Shown: positions 1 to 12,000 of the stretch, piece by piece
Layout: the number at the start of each line of letters is the position of its first letter
Position numbering within the stretch: the stretch's first letter is position 1
Origin: Fulvia fulva
Lineage: Eukaryota; Ascomycota; Dothideomycetes; Mycosphaerellales; Mycosphaerellaceae
NCBI RefSeq assembly: GCF_020509005.1
Contig: NC_063014.1
Coordinates: 3,906,001 to 3,970,000 of the forward strand
DNA: 64,000 nt
Direction of reading: 5' to 3'
The notes under the pieces: model-generated
Seen by the model: only the letters and a program-made list of their open reading frames with translations
Databases searched by the model: none
Told to the model about the DNA's origin: nothing
Translations under genes and position numbers: made by a program

Positions 1-1
1 G

Positions 2-2626
2 GTGAACATAGACAACTTGTACACAACAGAGGGGATTGACCAGGCTGCCACACAACTGGTGACAGCCATAGAGAGAGCAGCCCAAGCCCACATACTCAAG
101 AAGAGGTGGTCACCATACCAGAAGACATACTAGACACATGAAGGCACAACCAAGGTCAAGGACGTAAGAAGGGCAAGGAGAAGATGGGAGGAACAACATA
201 CCCAGGCCAATTGGGAGACCTATAACAATGCCTGCCAAGCCAAGAAAGCACAGATTAGGAGGGACAAACAGCAAGAATGGAGGTCTACTGTTGGGATGAT
301 CACAGAACATCCAGAACAAATCTGGAGGCTAGCCAAGTGGGCAAGGAAGCCCGAAGATGAGAAGAACTCCCTACCCTAGTTTCCCCTAATACAAGACCAG
401 AGAGGACAGGTGCAAACCACTCTTAAGGGGAAGGCAGAGGCATTTGCAAGCCATTTCTTTGGGATCTAGGTGGAGGCAGACCTCAGCAACATCCTAGGAG
501 CTCACATCCCACAACCAAGAGAGGCCAGCTGGCATGTAGATGCTAAGGAGATTGAGGGAGTCATTAAGAAACTCAAGGGAAACAAGGCCCCAGGCCCGGA
601 CAAGATCCCCAACTGCTACCTGAAGGTATGTAGAGACCTTATCATCCCAGTACTGGCACCAATCTTCACCCAATGTATGGCATAAGGCTATTGCCCAGGT
701 ATCTTCAAACAATCCCTCATATGTGTCCCAAGGAAACACTAGAAAGAGGACTACACCAAACTAAAGTCATATAGGCCAATTGCATTGCTGAACACAATAG
801 GAAAGCTCCTTGAAAAGATCATTGCTCAGAGGCTGACAGGGATTGTGGAGGAACATAACCTCCTCCCAGCAACACAGATAGGGGGCAGGAGAAAGGGATC
901 CACCCTCACAACAGTGGAGCTAATTACAGAACAGACAAGACACATCTGGCACTATAGCAACAATAGAGTAGCATCACTGCTCTCACTTGACATATCAGGA
1001 GCCTTCGACAATGTCTCCCACACTAGGCTCATCCACATCCTAAAACAGAAGGCTATCCCAACATAGATCGTCACATTTGTGCAACCATTCCTCCAAAACA
1101 GAACAACCCAAATCCCCCTTAGAACCTATAAGGCCCCACAGACACTAACAGCACGCACAGGGATCCCACAAGGATCCACACTCTCACCAATCCTCTTCCT
1201 CCTCTTTGTGGGAGACCTAATGCCACTCCTGGAGACAACAAACACTACAGCATCAGGATTTGTAGATGACACAAACATCCTAGCATGGTCAGACTCGAAA
1301 GAACACAACTGCAACCTCCTCGAGGAAAGACATAAACAGTGCGAGAAATGGGCAAGGGAGCACGGGGCAAAATTTGCACCAGACAAGTACTAGCTTATCC
1401 ACTTTAGCAGGGCAAAGACAAAACACAATTTGTAGGCATCAGCACAGATCCAGGGCTTTGGAACTCACCCTACACAGGAACTCAGGGTCCTAGGGATATG
1501 GCTGGACCCAAAGCTTAGCTGGGGTCCATAGGTGAAGAAGGCTCCGGCAAGAGCAGACACAAATAGACAGTCTATAGAAAGGCTTACAGCCTCCACATAG
1601 GGCGCAACCTTCTCTAAGGCAAGGATCATGTACAAGGCTATTGTCAAACCTGCAATGATGTATAGAGCAGCAGTCTGGGCAGCAGCAAAGCACACCCTAA
1701 AGAGGATTGAGGAACCCCTTAACAGAGCCTAAGCAGCCTGCCTGAAGAGAGTACTTGGGGCCTACAAGTCAACTCCCTACAAGACATTGGAAATGGAGTC
1801 AGGAACTGCTCCTATCAAAGAATACCTCCAAGGTCTAAGGAGCCAATATGCAGGCAAGACATCTGCATACCAAGTACAGGGAGCCATCCAAGCAGCCACC
1901 CTGAAGATCAGAACCCAATGTACAAGGAAGAGGAGACCCAACAGGCCACACATAATCCCACAAAAGGAAAGAGACCTTGCAACATTTCAAGAGATCACGG
2001 TAGCCCTTGAACAAGGGGAGGCCCACAGAGGCCAAGCCAGCTCAAGAGACAAAGACAAGAAGAAACAAAGCCAAGCTGAGCAAATTGCAGGATACCTCTA
2101 GGAAAAGAACTGGAGCCAACAGCACGTAAGACCAGGGGCCCTACTAGCAGCAAGAACATTTGGAAGGTACAACTACCACATCTACAAGGACCTGAAGAGG
2201 GCAGAAGCAAGTATAGCCATCCAGATCCGTTCTGAGCACATTGGGCTTAGGGCATACTTGCATCAAAGAAGAGTCCCAGGACATGAATCCAAGAGCTGCC
2301 TATGTGGCTACCTGTCCCAGAACCCGGAGCACATGGTCCTAGTCTGCAAGGAGTGGGTCAGAGGGAGGAGTCTATAGAGAGCAAAGGCAAGAGATAGGCA
2401 GTACCAAGCCATTATCAAGAACAAACGAGACATACTAAGGGTAACAAGGTGGATCCTGTCGGAGAACTACCTTGAACAGCTCTCTCTTGCAGTGGAAACA
2501 GAGAGATGGATTGAGAAGAGGGAGGAAGAGAGAAAGGAGGAAGAGAGAAAGGAGGAGGAGATAAGGAGGAGGATAGAGGAACAGGGAATGAAGAGGAGGA
2601 CAGAACTAGGGCCGCGGGCAAGGTAA
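2..2626 (+). pseudogene. L1a ORF2 relic (LINE reverse transcriptase, C-terminal part)
   Basis: A single frame can be followed from the window start to a TAA at 2624-2626 with no clear frameshift. Visible parts are the linker after the endonuclease, RT motifs (KAPGPD near 580-600, SLDISGAFD near 985-1010, GIPQGSTLSP near 1160-1190, FVDDTN near 1258-1275), the thumb region, and a C-terminal Cys/His motif (CLCGYLSQNPEH near 2300). Broken by TAG codons at 131, about 377, 467, 739 and others, plus a TAA at about 685. Where I compared them with L1b, the interrupted codon is Gln or Trp in L1b, which is the pattern expected of RIP on both strands. No RNase H motif was seen. Once a target-primed reverse transcriptase; now non-functional. 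Confidence 0.9.
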
Positions 2627-2710
2627 TCACAGGGTAACAACCATGACACTAGCGCACCCTAAAGGGAGGAAAACGGGAAGAACAAGATAAGGACAAATCC
2701 AAGGAGAGGG

Positions 2711-2748
2711 AGAGGAGGTTTTCACCCGTTACTCGGGTTTCCTACCTA
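2711..2748 (+). other. L1a 3' UTR two-tier hairpin
   Basis: Inner stem ACCCG (2724-2728) pairs with CGGGT (2734-2738) around the loop TTACT. It is preceded by an AGG-rich arm and T4 and followed by T2 and CCTACCT. The same architecture is present near the 3' end of every LINE in the window, so it is probably an RNA element used in reverse transcription of the 3' end. The role is inferred. Confidence 0.6.
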
Positions 2749-3512
2749 CATAAATATACTCTATAGCGAGAGACCTGCATGGGCCAAGAGGCACCAAAAC
2801 AGGCAAATGAATAATCTATCTATCTATATAGCGGCGATAAGTTACCGGAGGCTTTGTATTAGCGTAGCGAGAGTAGTCGTATAGCTCGGAAGCTAAATTA
2901 TCCTCTATAATACTAGCGGTATAGCTAATCTTAATTAGCTTACGGCGAGTAGTAAGACTTCTCTTAGTACCGGAATACTTTACCTCGAGAGATAAGTCTT
3001 ACTACTTAGTATTACTATAAGACTAGAACTTACCTACTCTCGAAAGAGGCTTATAGAGAATATCGGCCTTACTCTCGGCTAGACGGCTAGGACTAGAGCG
3101 GGCGCTATATTATAAGTTAGTATACTATATCGATTAGATCCTATAAGCGTAAAAGCGAGAGCGGCAAAGGCTTAAGGTTAAGCTTATTTATAAATAAGAC
3201 TTACGTAGCGGTAGTACTTAGGCTAGTAGCGTCCTCGTCGTTATTAGTATTACTAAGTTTTATTAGTATTAAGTTGAAGTAATCGATATTTAAGACTTAA
3301 TAACTTACAAGTCCTAGCCGGAGCCTATGTCGTAGTCGTCGTCGTAGTTACTATAGTACGGTATTAGTAAAGTCTCGTAAAGTAAGAGCTTAAGCTCTTA
3401 GCTTAGTTAAAGATTAGAAGACCTAACTATAGGTTATATATATAATAGGATTATTAACTTATAGCTCGAAAGCCGGAGCGGACTACTCTTAAGTAGCGTC
3501 TTCTTACTACTA

Positions 3513-3534
3513 TACTACTACTATAGTAGTAGTA
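3513..3534. repeat. 22-bp perfect palindrome in a TAC/GTA repeat
   Basis: Centre CTATAG with TAC-type triplets on the left arm and GTA-type triplets on the right. Probably simple-sequence origin. Confidence 0.6.
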
Positions 3535-4525
3535 GTAAGGAGGGCGAGAGCGAGACGGTAGGTAGCGGAGAGGTAGAGAAGGCGGAGCGTAGCGGCGGTA
3601 GTAGTACCTTACTACTAGTAGGCTTACGAGCGTCCTTAGAGGTACGGCGGCTAAGGATAGATTAGTATACTATAGTAAATAATTAGGTAGAGATATACTT
3701 ACGGTCCGAGACGGCTAGCGTCCGGAAAGAAGAAGATGTAGCTAAGATATATTAGTAACTAAATCAAGTCCGTAGATACTAATTATTATAAGATATACTC
3801 GGTACTAGTACCGTTCTCTAGCATAAAAGGACCGGGGTAATAGAGGCGGAAGAAGCGAGGTATTATAATCTTCTTAATAGCGGCGGCGATAGTTATATAC
3901 TTATAATAGTATTACGGATAGTTATAAGAGAGTATATATAGTATACGGTAGTATAGAGAGAAAGAAATAGAAGGTAAAAGAGGAAGAGTACTAAAGGTTT
4001 ATCTCTCGTCTCTATTATACCTACCGTATTATTATCGGGGTATAAAGTTATAGCTATATCCTATTATCTAGCTATTAACCTACTATTACTACTAGTCTTA
4101 GCGGGCTTCTAAAGTAGGTCCTTAAGAGATTTCGTCCTAAGGCTACCGTACCCTTAGATAATATAGTCTCTTATTATCCCGAGGTCTACGATAGTCGAAA
4201 GAACTATTATTTAGGTAGGTAAGTATGTCGTAAGAGTAATAGTCTTACTACTAAGCCGTAGCTAATCGGCTTAGATACCGGCGATATCCTATAGTAAAGC
4301 TACGACGATAGTAAGGTAGCTACGTAGAGAAATAATTAAGCTAATACGTAGTATTAGGGAGAGAATACGTGTACGTATATATATCGTAATATAGTAAGGC
4401 CGCCTAATAGGCTTCGTAGAGAAAGAGCGTAGTAGCTTTATATTAGTTACCCGCAATATCTCTCTATATAATACGCCTAGTATAGCTGACCCTACGTATA
4501 GAAATAGATCTCTAGTAGATATATA

Positions 4526-4637
4526 GCGTATAGAAATAGATACGGCGTAGAATACGAGCGTATAGAGATAGATACGGCGTAGAATACGAGCGTATAGAGA
4601 TAGATACGGCGTAGAATACGAGCGTATAGAAATAGAC
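4526..4637. repeat. 32-bp minisatellite, about 3.5 copies
   Basis: Units start at 4526, 4558 and 4590, each 32 bp and nearly identical, followed by a partial fourth unit from 4622. Each unit begins GCGTATAGA and contains GATACGGCGTAG. The units differ by an A/G change at one site. A shorter related stretch precedes the array near 4500. Confidence 0.9.
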
Positions 4638-4754
4638 GGCTATAGTTATAAAAAGTAATAGAGGTAAGCTATTAGCCTAGTTTGCCCTCTCTAGTGAAAA
4701 TAATACCTCCCCTATATTCGATCGGGCCTATACTTTAATATAGTCTCTATATTA

Positions 4755-4768
4755 CTATATAGAAGGGA
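4755..4768. repeat. Left target-site duplication of L2a
   Basis: ctatatagaaggga, repeated exactly at 14607-14620 after the L2a tail. It defines the L2a 5' end at 4769. Confidence 0.85.
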
Positions 4769-5149
4769 TAGCGATGCCTTATTAAATAGAAAGATCGCTA
4801 AATAGGACACATTCGAAAGCCCTTATTAAGGTTATTCTAACGATCTATAAAGTAGGCTACTACCCCTAGAATTAAGAGAGTTCTACCTTATTTAATTTAG
4901 ATAGCTTAAAGTTCTCTTCACCCTATTTCTTTAGCTCTAAACGCTACGGAGGTGCCTAGCTACATTAGATAACTCCTAGGTAATAGTAGCCTAGGCTACG
5001 GCACTACCGGCGCCTACGGCTCTATAGGCGAAGCTCCCCTAAGACAACTAGTAGCAACTTATAGAAGACGTAAAAAGTATAGAAACTAACGATCAGCTCC
5101 TATACCGGTCTCTATAGGTAATAATTACTTAGCTACGTACAGCGCTTAT

Positions 5150-6240
5150 ACTATCGTATTACCGAGGGTAATAAGAAATAAGGACGACGTCTTAGGCGAT
5201 TAATAAGGCTACCCGGAATCAATACTACTATAGCTAGGTATTGGTCGCGGTATCGATACTAGGCCCCCGCCTAACGTACAATATAGTTACGATCCGTATT
5301 ATAGTAAAGGAAGACTAGGCCGAAGTTACGAAGCTATTAAATAAGGAGCTCGCCTAATAAATTAATTAACTAGGGGTAGTTATAGTAAACGAATAGTCTA
5401 ACGGCACTCTATAGATCTATACTAGCTCTACTACTAGGAGGCACCTAGAGGTATAGCTATAGTAGGCATCTAAGGTTACGGTATTAGCGAAGGTCTTAAC
5501 GAAGCAATTTATAATCCTAGTCTACGATATATTTAAGGAGTTCGACCTAACTAACTAAGGTCACCTACGTACTCTCTAAGAGGATAACCCGGTCACTCTT
5601 AACTCTCTAATCTAGAAGGCGACTTGGCTCTATAGGAAATGGCTAGAAGGCAAGAAGGCCTCGGCGCTAATAGTATAGCTATAAGACGCGAAAGCGGCGG
5701 ATCTAGTAATAGAACAAGGCCTAATCTAGTAATATAGCCTTAAGATAGTCAAAAAGTACTCCTTATCCTTTCGTGTCCTCTAATACTTTAACTACTAATA
5801 GTATAGACACCAAACCTATACGTATATAAACAAGTAGGCCTACTCGAACTATATAGGAGACTATATATCTAGGGACTATATATCGGCTACGAGGCGGTAC
5901 GCGAACTGTCCGGGGTACTACCTATCGTATAGCGCGGACTGCCTATAGTAGAAACTAGCAAAAAACAAGGCAATTATAAACAGAACCGTCGCCCTAAGAT
6001 TCTACGGCGACCGTAAGGCTAGTCTATACTAGAACTAGCTAGCGGCGGTCGGGTATAAGCGCCCTAGGGCCGAAAATAATATAAAGGATACGTAACCTAG
6101 GGCGTACGGGAGGCTACGTACTCTACTAGTTACGGCAAGGGAATCTAAATAGGCCCGGATCCCCTTTAGTATATAACCGATACGCGTAGACTAGGACGCG
6201 CTAGGTAGTAGGACATAGGACATTATAGAGGAAATGATTG
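5150..6240 (+). pseudogene. L2a ORF1 relic (LINE gag-like, CCHC)
   Basis: Boundaries are approximate. The frame is recognised by alignment with L2c, where the cysteines survive better. In L2a the knuckle region (about 5780-5960) has Tyr where Cys is expected, for example Y-F-N-Y for C-F-K-C, and still shows YANCPG. An RNA-binding nucleocapsid-like protein in its intact form. The N-terminal part has no motif I can name. Broken by many TAG codons. Confidence 0.65.
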
Positions 6241-7808
6241 TTAGTAATAATAACTAGCCTCGATACGCTTAGTATTATCTAGTATAACGTCAACTATAGT
6301 AAGGATATAGTATAGAACTATTTCCTATACGAGGCGGACCCGTACGTCTACTACGTCCTTACAATCTAGGAGCTATAGATTAACCCGCGCTATAAGAGAC
6401 TAACGACCTATAAGTGACTAGGCTATACGACATACCTACGAAGCGACGGTAGACCCCGTACGTACTTCTATATTAGTAAGGACATACTAGAATCCGACTA
6501 GGAGGTAGTATACTACGTAGACGAAGAAGGCGGGGGAGACATTACCTCCCTTTACGTAGGTAGTACTTAGATATATAACCTATATATATAACCGCTAGGC
6601 TCGAGGTCTAGCCGCGACCTTAGGGTCTATAGACACCTAGATAGTATACTTAAGAGACAAGGGTGCTATATCGTAGTAAGAGACTTTAATTTATACTACC
6701 CTTCCTAGGAAAGCCTGATATAGCCGTACCCTATAGCTAACAAAGTAATCGACTTAATAGCGAGTAACGTAATTGCCCTTAATACTCCGAAGGACCTAGG
6801 TACCTAGAAGAGAGGAGGACTCTAAGGTACGATCGACCTCTTCTAGATCTTAGATAGCTACTACTATAAGGTAACCTACTATAGGATCGAATATAAACTC
6901 GAGGCGTCGTTAGACTATATACTAGTCAGGACCTCTATTATAATATAGCTATAATATATACTAGCGAGAACCCCTAAGCTACACTAGGGAGAGGCCTACT
7001 AGGCTAATATCTAGGTATACCTCGACGACTCCGAGAGGCTAGTCTAGATCGCGTAGTAGCAATATAATAGTAACGACGAGATAGATAAGGTAGTCTAAGG
7101 GTAAATAGACGAAATAAGAAAAGCGACCTTACTTTACGTTCCGCTTACCTAACTAACGATATAGTCTAAACTATACTAGACGCCGAAGTGTACTACGGTA
7201 GTATAAGAAGTATAGAGAGCCCGCCGGGTATAAACGAGTAGCTATAGCGAGGAGGCCTAGAACGTATATAGGGAGGTATACTAATAGAAGAAAGCTATAA
7301 TACGGAGGGAGAAAATAGTTAGCTAGAGAGCTATAGTAGAAGAAATTGCCGACAAGCTAGCGAGAATATAGAAGCTAGCGGAATAGGCCTAATAGGACCC
7401 TATATAGGGCCCCTCCTTCTCTATCCTAGCGCTATAATTGCCTAGTAGCCCGGTTAGTAACCCCGAGGCCAAGGCGCGTCTACTAGCTAGTAAGTTCTTC
7501 CCCCCCTAGTCGAGGCTAATCTAAGCGATATAAATAGCTCTACTCCCCTAGCCCCTAGTATCGCGGTCTAGTAGGATATGTCCGAGGGAGATGTTACCGC
7601 TATACTTAGGAAGTTACCGGCGAAGAAAGCCCCGGGGCCGGATAGGATCCTAAACGAGCTACTAAAGAAGTATAGAGATTAACTAGCCCTAGTAGTCGTA
7701 GCGATCTTTAACGCCTACCTATAGACCGGATACTACCCGATAGCATTTAAATAATCGACGATAGTAGTCCTACGTAAGCCGTATAAGGAAGACTATATAT
7801 AGGTAAAG
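6241..7808 (+). pseudogene. L2a ORF2 relic, N-terminal part (endonuclease to early RT)
   Basis: Starts near the word YNVN (about 6290). The apurinic-type endonuclease is seen as the I-stop-EL-stop-IN block at 6364-6384, a GDFN-like block near 6670-6720, and a TIDL-like block near 6830. The first RT blocks (KKAPGPDR near 7625-7645; VLRKPYKEDYI near 7767-7800) lie just before the L1b insertion point. The frame resumes at 12686. All interruptions seen are TAG or TAA at RIP-prone codons. Confidence 0.8.
7793..7808. repeat. Left target-site duplication of L1b
   Basis: ctatatataggtaaag, an exact 16-bp match to 12670-12685. The unfilled site is seen in L2b near 28989-29004 with the same word, confirming the insertion point. 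Confidence 0.95.
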
Positions 7809-7832
7809 ACCGAACAATCTCGCGCGGACACG

Positions 7833-9092
7833 ATGATAGCGATCGCAGGAAACGACCAGGAGCAGGAGAGTAACGAGTGGAAGGAGGTCTGCAGGAAGGC
7901 AGAAACAATGGCAATGGCAGGAGATGGCGAGCACCCAGAAAGAGCACTTAAGGGGATGATTTTGGAGCTCCTTGGAGGGCTAAAGGCACTAAGGAGCCAA
8001 ACAGGACAGATCATTAACAGGACAGTAGCAGCAGCAGCAAAGAAGAGGACACAGGAAGGCCAGAAACTAAGCCAACCAACCTGGGCAGCAGTTGCATCCC
8101 AAAACCCTCCCCCCCAGAAAACAGCTATCAAGGTCTACATTTCCGACCAGCAAGAGCAGAAAGAGATCGAGGGCCTGTCAGGCAAGGAGATCATACAGAA
8201 GATTGGGATACAAGGCATCATTGGAGCCAGGAAAGAGAAGGGAGGTGTCCTTAAGCTGTTCACAGCACAGGAGCAAGACAGGAAGAGGCTAGAGACACAG
8301 AAGGAGTGGACAGTCAAACTAGGCAAGACGGCTAAGGTCTCACACCAACAAAATATGGTTATTGCCCATGGGATGACCACAAAGTTTGACATTGAAGGAG
8401 ACCTTAAGAGGCTGCAGGACCAGAACCAGGCTGTATGCCCAGGGCTACAGATCACAAAAGCAGCATGGGTCAACAGAAAGACAAAGGACACAAAGAGAGA
8501 GTCTTCTCTAGTGCTCTGGATAGGCACTGTAGAACAGGCAAACACCGTGCTTGACAAGGGCATCTTCTGGGAATGCGAAAGAATGGACACAGAAATCCAT
8601 AGAAGCGCCCACAGACTACTGCAATGCTTCAAGTGCCAACAGTATGGTCATATCTCTACTAGATGCCCAAGCCAAAAGGACACTTGTTCCCACTGTGCTG
8701 GTAGCCACAAAGTACAGAATTGCACAGCCCCAAAGAGTGAAGCCAGATGTGCATGCTGTGGAAAGAAACACCCTTCCTGGTCCCAAGACTGCACAGCTAG
8801 GATTGAGGCAAAGAGGAGGGCAAGAGAAGCCAGGATCAACACCCCTATCAGATTCCAGACAGGGACAATCACCCAAGAACCCCTAAGGACTGTCTACAAC
8901 CCTCTGAAAAGAGGCAGAACAGAAGAGACCACACAGGCCCAAGGCCACCCTGCTATGGGTAGACCAAAATCAATTGTGGTTGCAGGAAGAGACCCGTCAC
9001 AAAGCAGGCTCAACCTTACCACAATCCCAAATAGCAGCCAGCAGCAGGAAGCACGAGAAGACCAGCAGGAGACCAGCATGGATGAGTCATGA
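7833..9092 (+). CDS. L1b ORF1: LINE gag-like RNA-binding protein, three CCHC knuckles
   Basis: 419 residues, uninterrupted. Three zinc knuckles in tandem: CFKCQQYGHISTRC at residues 265-278, CSHCAGSHKVQNC at 285-297, and a third at 306-320 (C306, C309, H313, C320). Residues 1-100 are charged with a conserved LLGGLKALRSQTG block, the middle is a mixed region, and the C-terminus after residue 320 is basic and then Gln-rich. Expected to coat element RNA and form the ribonucleoprotein needed for retrotransposition. The start at 7833 is supported because the ATG of the divergent copy L1c (56284) aligns with it. Its stop TGA (9090-9092) overlaps the ORF2 ATG, which suggests termination-reinitiation. 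The 24-nt leader is very short, so the promoter is either internal or borrowed from the flank. Confidence 0.93.
   Translation: MIAIAGNDQEQESNEWKEVCRKAETMAMAGDGEHPERALKGMILELLGGLKALRSQTGQIINRTVAAAAKKRTQEGQKLSQPTWAAVASQNPPPQKTAIKVYISDQQEQKEIEGLSGKEIIQKIGIQGIIGARKEKGGVLKLFTAQEQDRKRLETQKEWTVKLGKTAKVSHQQNMVIAHGMTTKFDIEGDLKRLQDQNQAVCPGLQITKAAWVNRKTKDTKRESSLVLWIGTVEQANTVLDKGIFWECERMDTEIHRSAHRLLQCFKCQQYGHISTRCPSQKDTCSHCAGSHKVQNCTAPKSEARCACCGKKHPSWSQDCTARIEAKRRAREARINTPIRFQTGTITQEPLRTVYNPLKRGRTEETTQAQGHPAMGRPKSIVVAGRDPSQSRLNLTTIPNSSQQQEAREDQQETSMDES
9089..9092 (+). promoter_or_regulatory. ATGA stop-start overlap between L1b ORF1 and ORF2
   Basis: The ORF2 ATG (9089-9091) shares bases with the ORF1 TGA (9090-9092). 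This arrangement is known from coupled translation in some retroelements. ORF2 read from here begins M-I-E-T-P and continues into the YNVN endonuclease motif, which supports it as the true start. Confidence 0.75.
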
Positions 9093-12000
9093 TTGAGACA
9101 CCTAATCTTACCACTATCCAGTACAACGTCAACAAAAGCCAGCACAAGGTCCAGAGAAGCTTTCTCCAAGCACTGGACCCAAAGAAACACCTAGTTATTG
9201 CAGTCCAGGAACCTTAGATCAACAGCAAATCTAACAGACCATCTACTGCTAACGACCCAAGGTATCACACACTCCTAGCCAAACAAGGCACCCCTAGAAC
9301 ATGCATGTACATCAGCAAAGAGATGGCAACAGACAGCTGGGAACAAATCCAACAGGAAGGGGGAGACATCACCTCAGTCAGACTCAACACCAACCAAGGC
9401 AGCATCCACATCCACAGTGTATACAACCCACCCCCCAGCTCCAGAAGCAGCACCCAGCTGGGCACACTACAACAGCTGCCAGACATCCTGCAGAGTGACT
9501 CCCAACACATCGTGCTGGGAGACTTCAACTTGCACCATCCTACATGGGGATCAGACTTTGCACCTGCCCATCACTTCCTAGCTAACAGACTCCTCTCCAC
9601 TACCCAAAGCAACAACATGCACCTAGTTACCCCAAAGGGCCTAACTACCTGGTCACAGAGAGCAAGCTCAAGCACCATTGACCTGTGCTTTGCATCACAT
9701 GACCTGCAGCAGAAGGTCACCAGATGCTGGGTTAACCAGGACTTGGAGTCCTCATCAGATCACCTCCCAATTCAGGTGGAGTTTGAAACACAGACACAGC
9801 AGGAAGGAGACCTAGAACCTCAGCTGGCCTGGAAGGCAGCCAACTGGGAACAGATCAGACAAGACCTGGAACAGAAGCTAGCTGGACTAGAGACCAGGAG
9901 ACTGGAAACAGCCTTAGACATAGACCAAGCAGTGGCAGAACTGGTTAGAACAATGCAGGAAACTGCGGCAGCCCACACCAGAGAAAAGAAACAGTCACTG
10001 TACCAGAAGCCATTCTGGACAAAGGAATGCTCAGAGAAGGTCAAGGCAGCCAGGCAGGCCAGGAGAGCCCTTACCCAGAGTCACTCCCAGGAAGCATGGG
10101 ACAGATACAACCAGGCAACCAGAGACAAGAAGGCCCAGATCAAGAGGGACAAGATGCTGGAGTGGAGGTCAACAGTTGGATCCATTACCCAGAATCCTGA
10201 GAAGATGTGGAAACTAGCAAAGTGGGCAAGACAACCCACACAGGACAGAAACATGCTGCCCCAGTTTCCAAACATTGAAGACCAGGAAGGAGTAATCCAA
10301 CACACTCTCCCAGGAAAGGCACAGGCATTGGGGAAACATTTCTTTGGCACACAGGTAGAAGCTGACCTGCAGGATCTAGAAGGCAGTGTGTATCCAACAC
10401 CACTAGAGCAATCCTGCACAGTGGGAGAGGGAGAGATCAAGAGCATCATTAAGACACTCTCAGGAAACAAGGCCCCAGGACCAGATGGGATTCCAAACTT
10501 GTTCATCAAGACATGCAAGGACCAGATCTCCCCTGCACTGTCAAACATCTTTTCACAGTGCATGGCCCAAGGACACTGCCCTAAACACTTCAAGGAGTCA
10601 CTGACTGTGGTCTTGAGAAAACCACAGAAAGAGGACTACACAAAGCTAAAGGCATACAGACCTATTGCCTTGCTCAACACACTAGGCAAACTCCTGGAAA
10701 AGATCATAGCAGAAAGGCTGACAAACCTAGCTGAAGAACATGGAATCCTTCCTGAAGAACAGATGGGAGGCAGGAAACAAAGATCAACACTAACAGCTGT
10801 GGAACTTATCACAGAGCAGATCAAGACCCTGTGGCACTTTGGGAACAACAAAGCAGCCACACTCCTCTCACTGGACATATCAGGAGCCTTTGACAATGTC
10901 TCACACCAGAGGCTGATCCACATCCTAAAACAGAAGGCTATCCCTAACTGGACAGTCCAGTTCATCCAGTCGTTCCTCAAAGGCAGAACCACAAGACTAA
11001 GACTGGGCAGATACAAATCTGACAGCATGCCTACAGAGACAGGAATCCCACAGGGATCAACAATGTCTCCAATCCTGTTTCTCCTCTTTATGGCAGACCT
11101 GCCAGCAAAGCTAAACTCCAGAAACACATCAGCCTCAGGGTTTGTGGATGACACAAACATCCTAGCCTGGTCAGACAGCACAGAAGAGAACTGCAGAATC
11201 TTGCAGAAGAAACACAAGGAATGTGAGGAATGGGCCAGGAAACATGGAGCCAGATTTGCCCCAGAGAAGTATCAACTCATCCACTTCAGTAGAGCCAGAA
11301 ACAGACACAATATGCAAGCCCCAATCACTATTCAGGGACACACAACAGAACCCTCTAGTGAATTAAGGGTGCTAGGAATATGGATGGATCCAAAGCTTAG
11401 CTGGGGACCACAGGTCAAGAAAGCACAGGCAAGAGCAGACAACAACAGGCAATCAATTGACAGGCTTACAGCCTCCACATGGGGAGCCACATTTGCGAAA
11501 GCAAAGGTTATGTACAAGGCCATTGTGAAGCCAGCCATGCTATATGGAGCCCAGATCTGGTCAGCCCAAGACAAGATCCCAAAGAGAATTGCAGATCCCA
11601 TCAGCAGAGCCCAAGCCTCCTGTCTGAAAAAGGTGCTTGGAGCATACAAGTCAACTCCAACAAGGGTGGTCGAAATGGAGTCTGGCTCCCCACCAGCCAA
11701 GCTCTACCTTCAAGGGTTGAGATACCAGTATGCAGGAAAGACGTCTGCATACCCAGCCCAGCTAGTAATCCAGAAGGCAGTCAACAAAATCAGGAGCCAG
11801 TGCACAAGAAGGCACAGACAAGCAAGACCCAATCCAGCCCCACAGAAGCAGCAGGACCTGCAGAAGTTCAAAGAGCTAACAGAACAGCTGCACCTAGCCC
11901 AGCAGGAACAGGACAGAAGGGCTCAAGGGAGAGGATCAGCAGCCAGCCAAGGGAAGAGGCAACAGTCTCTAGCTGAAAGGATGGCAGGACTCCTCTGGAA

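Larger units (their letters stand above)
1..2830 (+). mobile_element. L1a: 3' part of a LINE, lightly RIPed
   Basis: Non-LTR retrotransposon running in from the window edge and ending in an (ATCT)n-type tail at about 2813-2830. It is colinear with the intact element L1b (7809-12669) from about residue 270 of ORF2 to the end, and shares the 3' UTR hairpin and the words before the tail. Many CpA dinucleotides remain, so it is far less mutated than L1c or L2a. Its target duplication cannot be checked because the 5' end lies outside the window. Confidence 0.9.
2831..4754. other. Unassigned, CpA-depleted sequence on the 3' side of the Helitron relic
   Basis: Because L2a interrupts this stretch with a target duplication (4755-4768 and 14607-14620), it was once continuous with 14621 onward and so lies downstream of the minus-strand helicase. 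On the minus strand about 2835-3090 has a frame open apart from RIP-type stops, but I do not recognise it. The rest shows no protein similarity that I can support. It holds a 22-bp palindrome and a 32-bp minisatellite, listed separately. A Helitron 3' terminus (CTRR with hairpin) was not identified. Confidence 0.4.
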
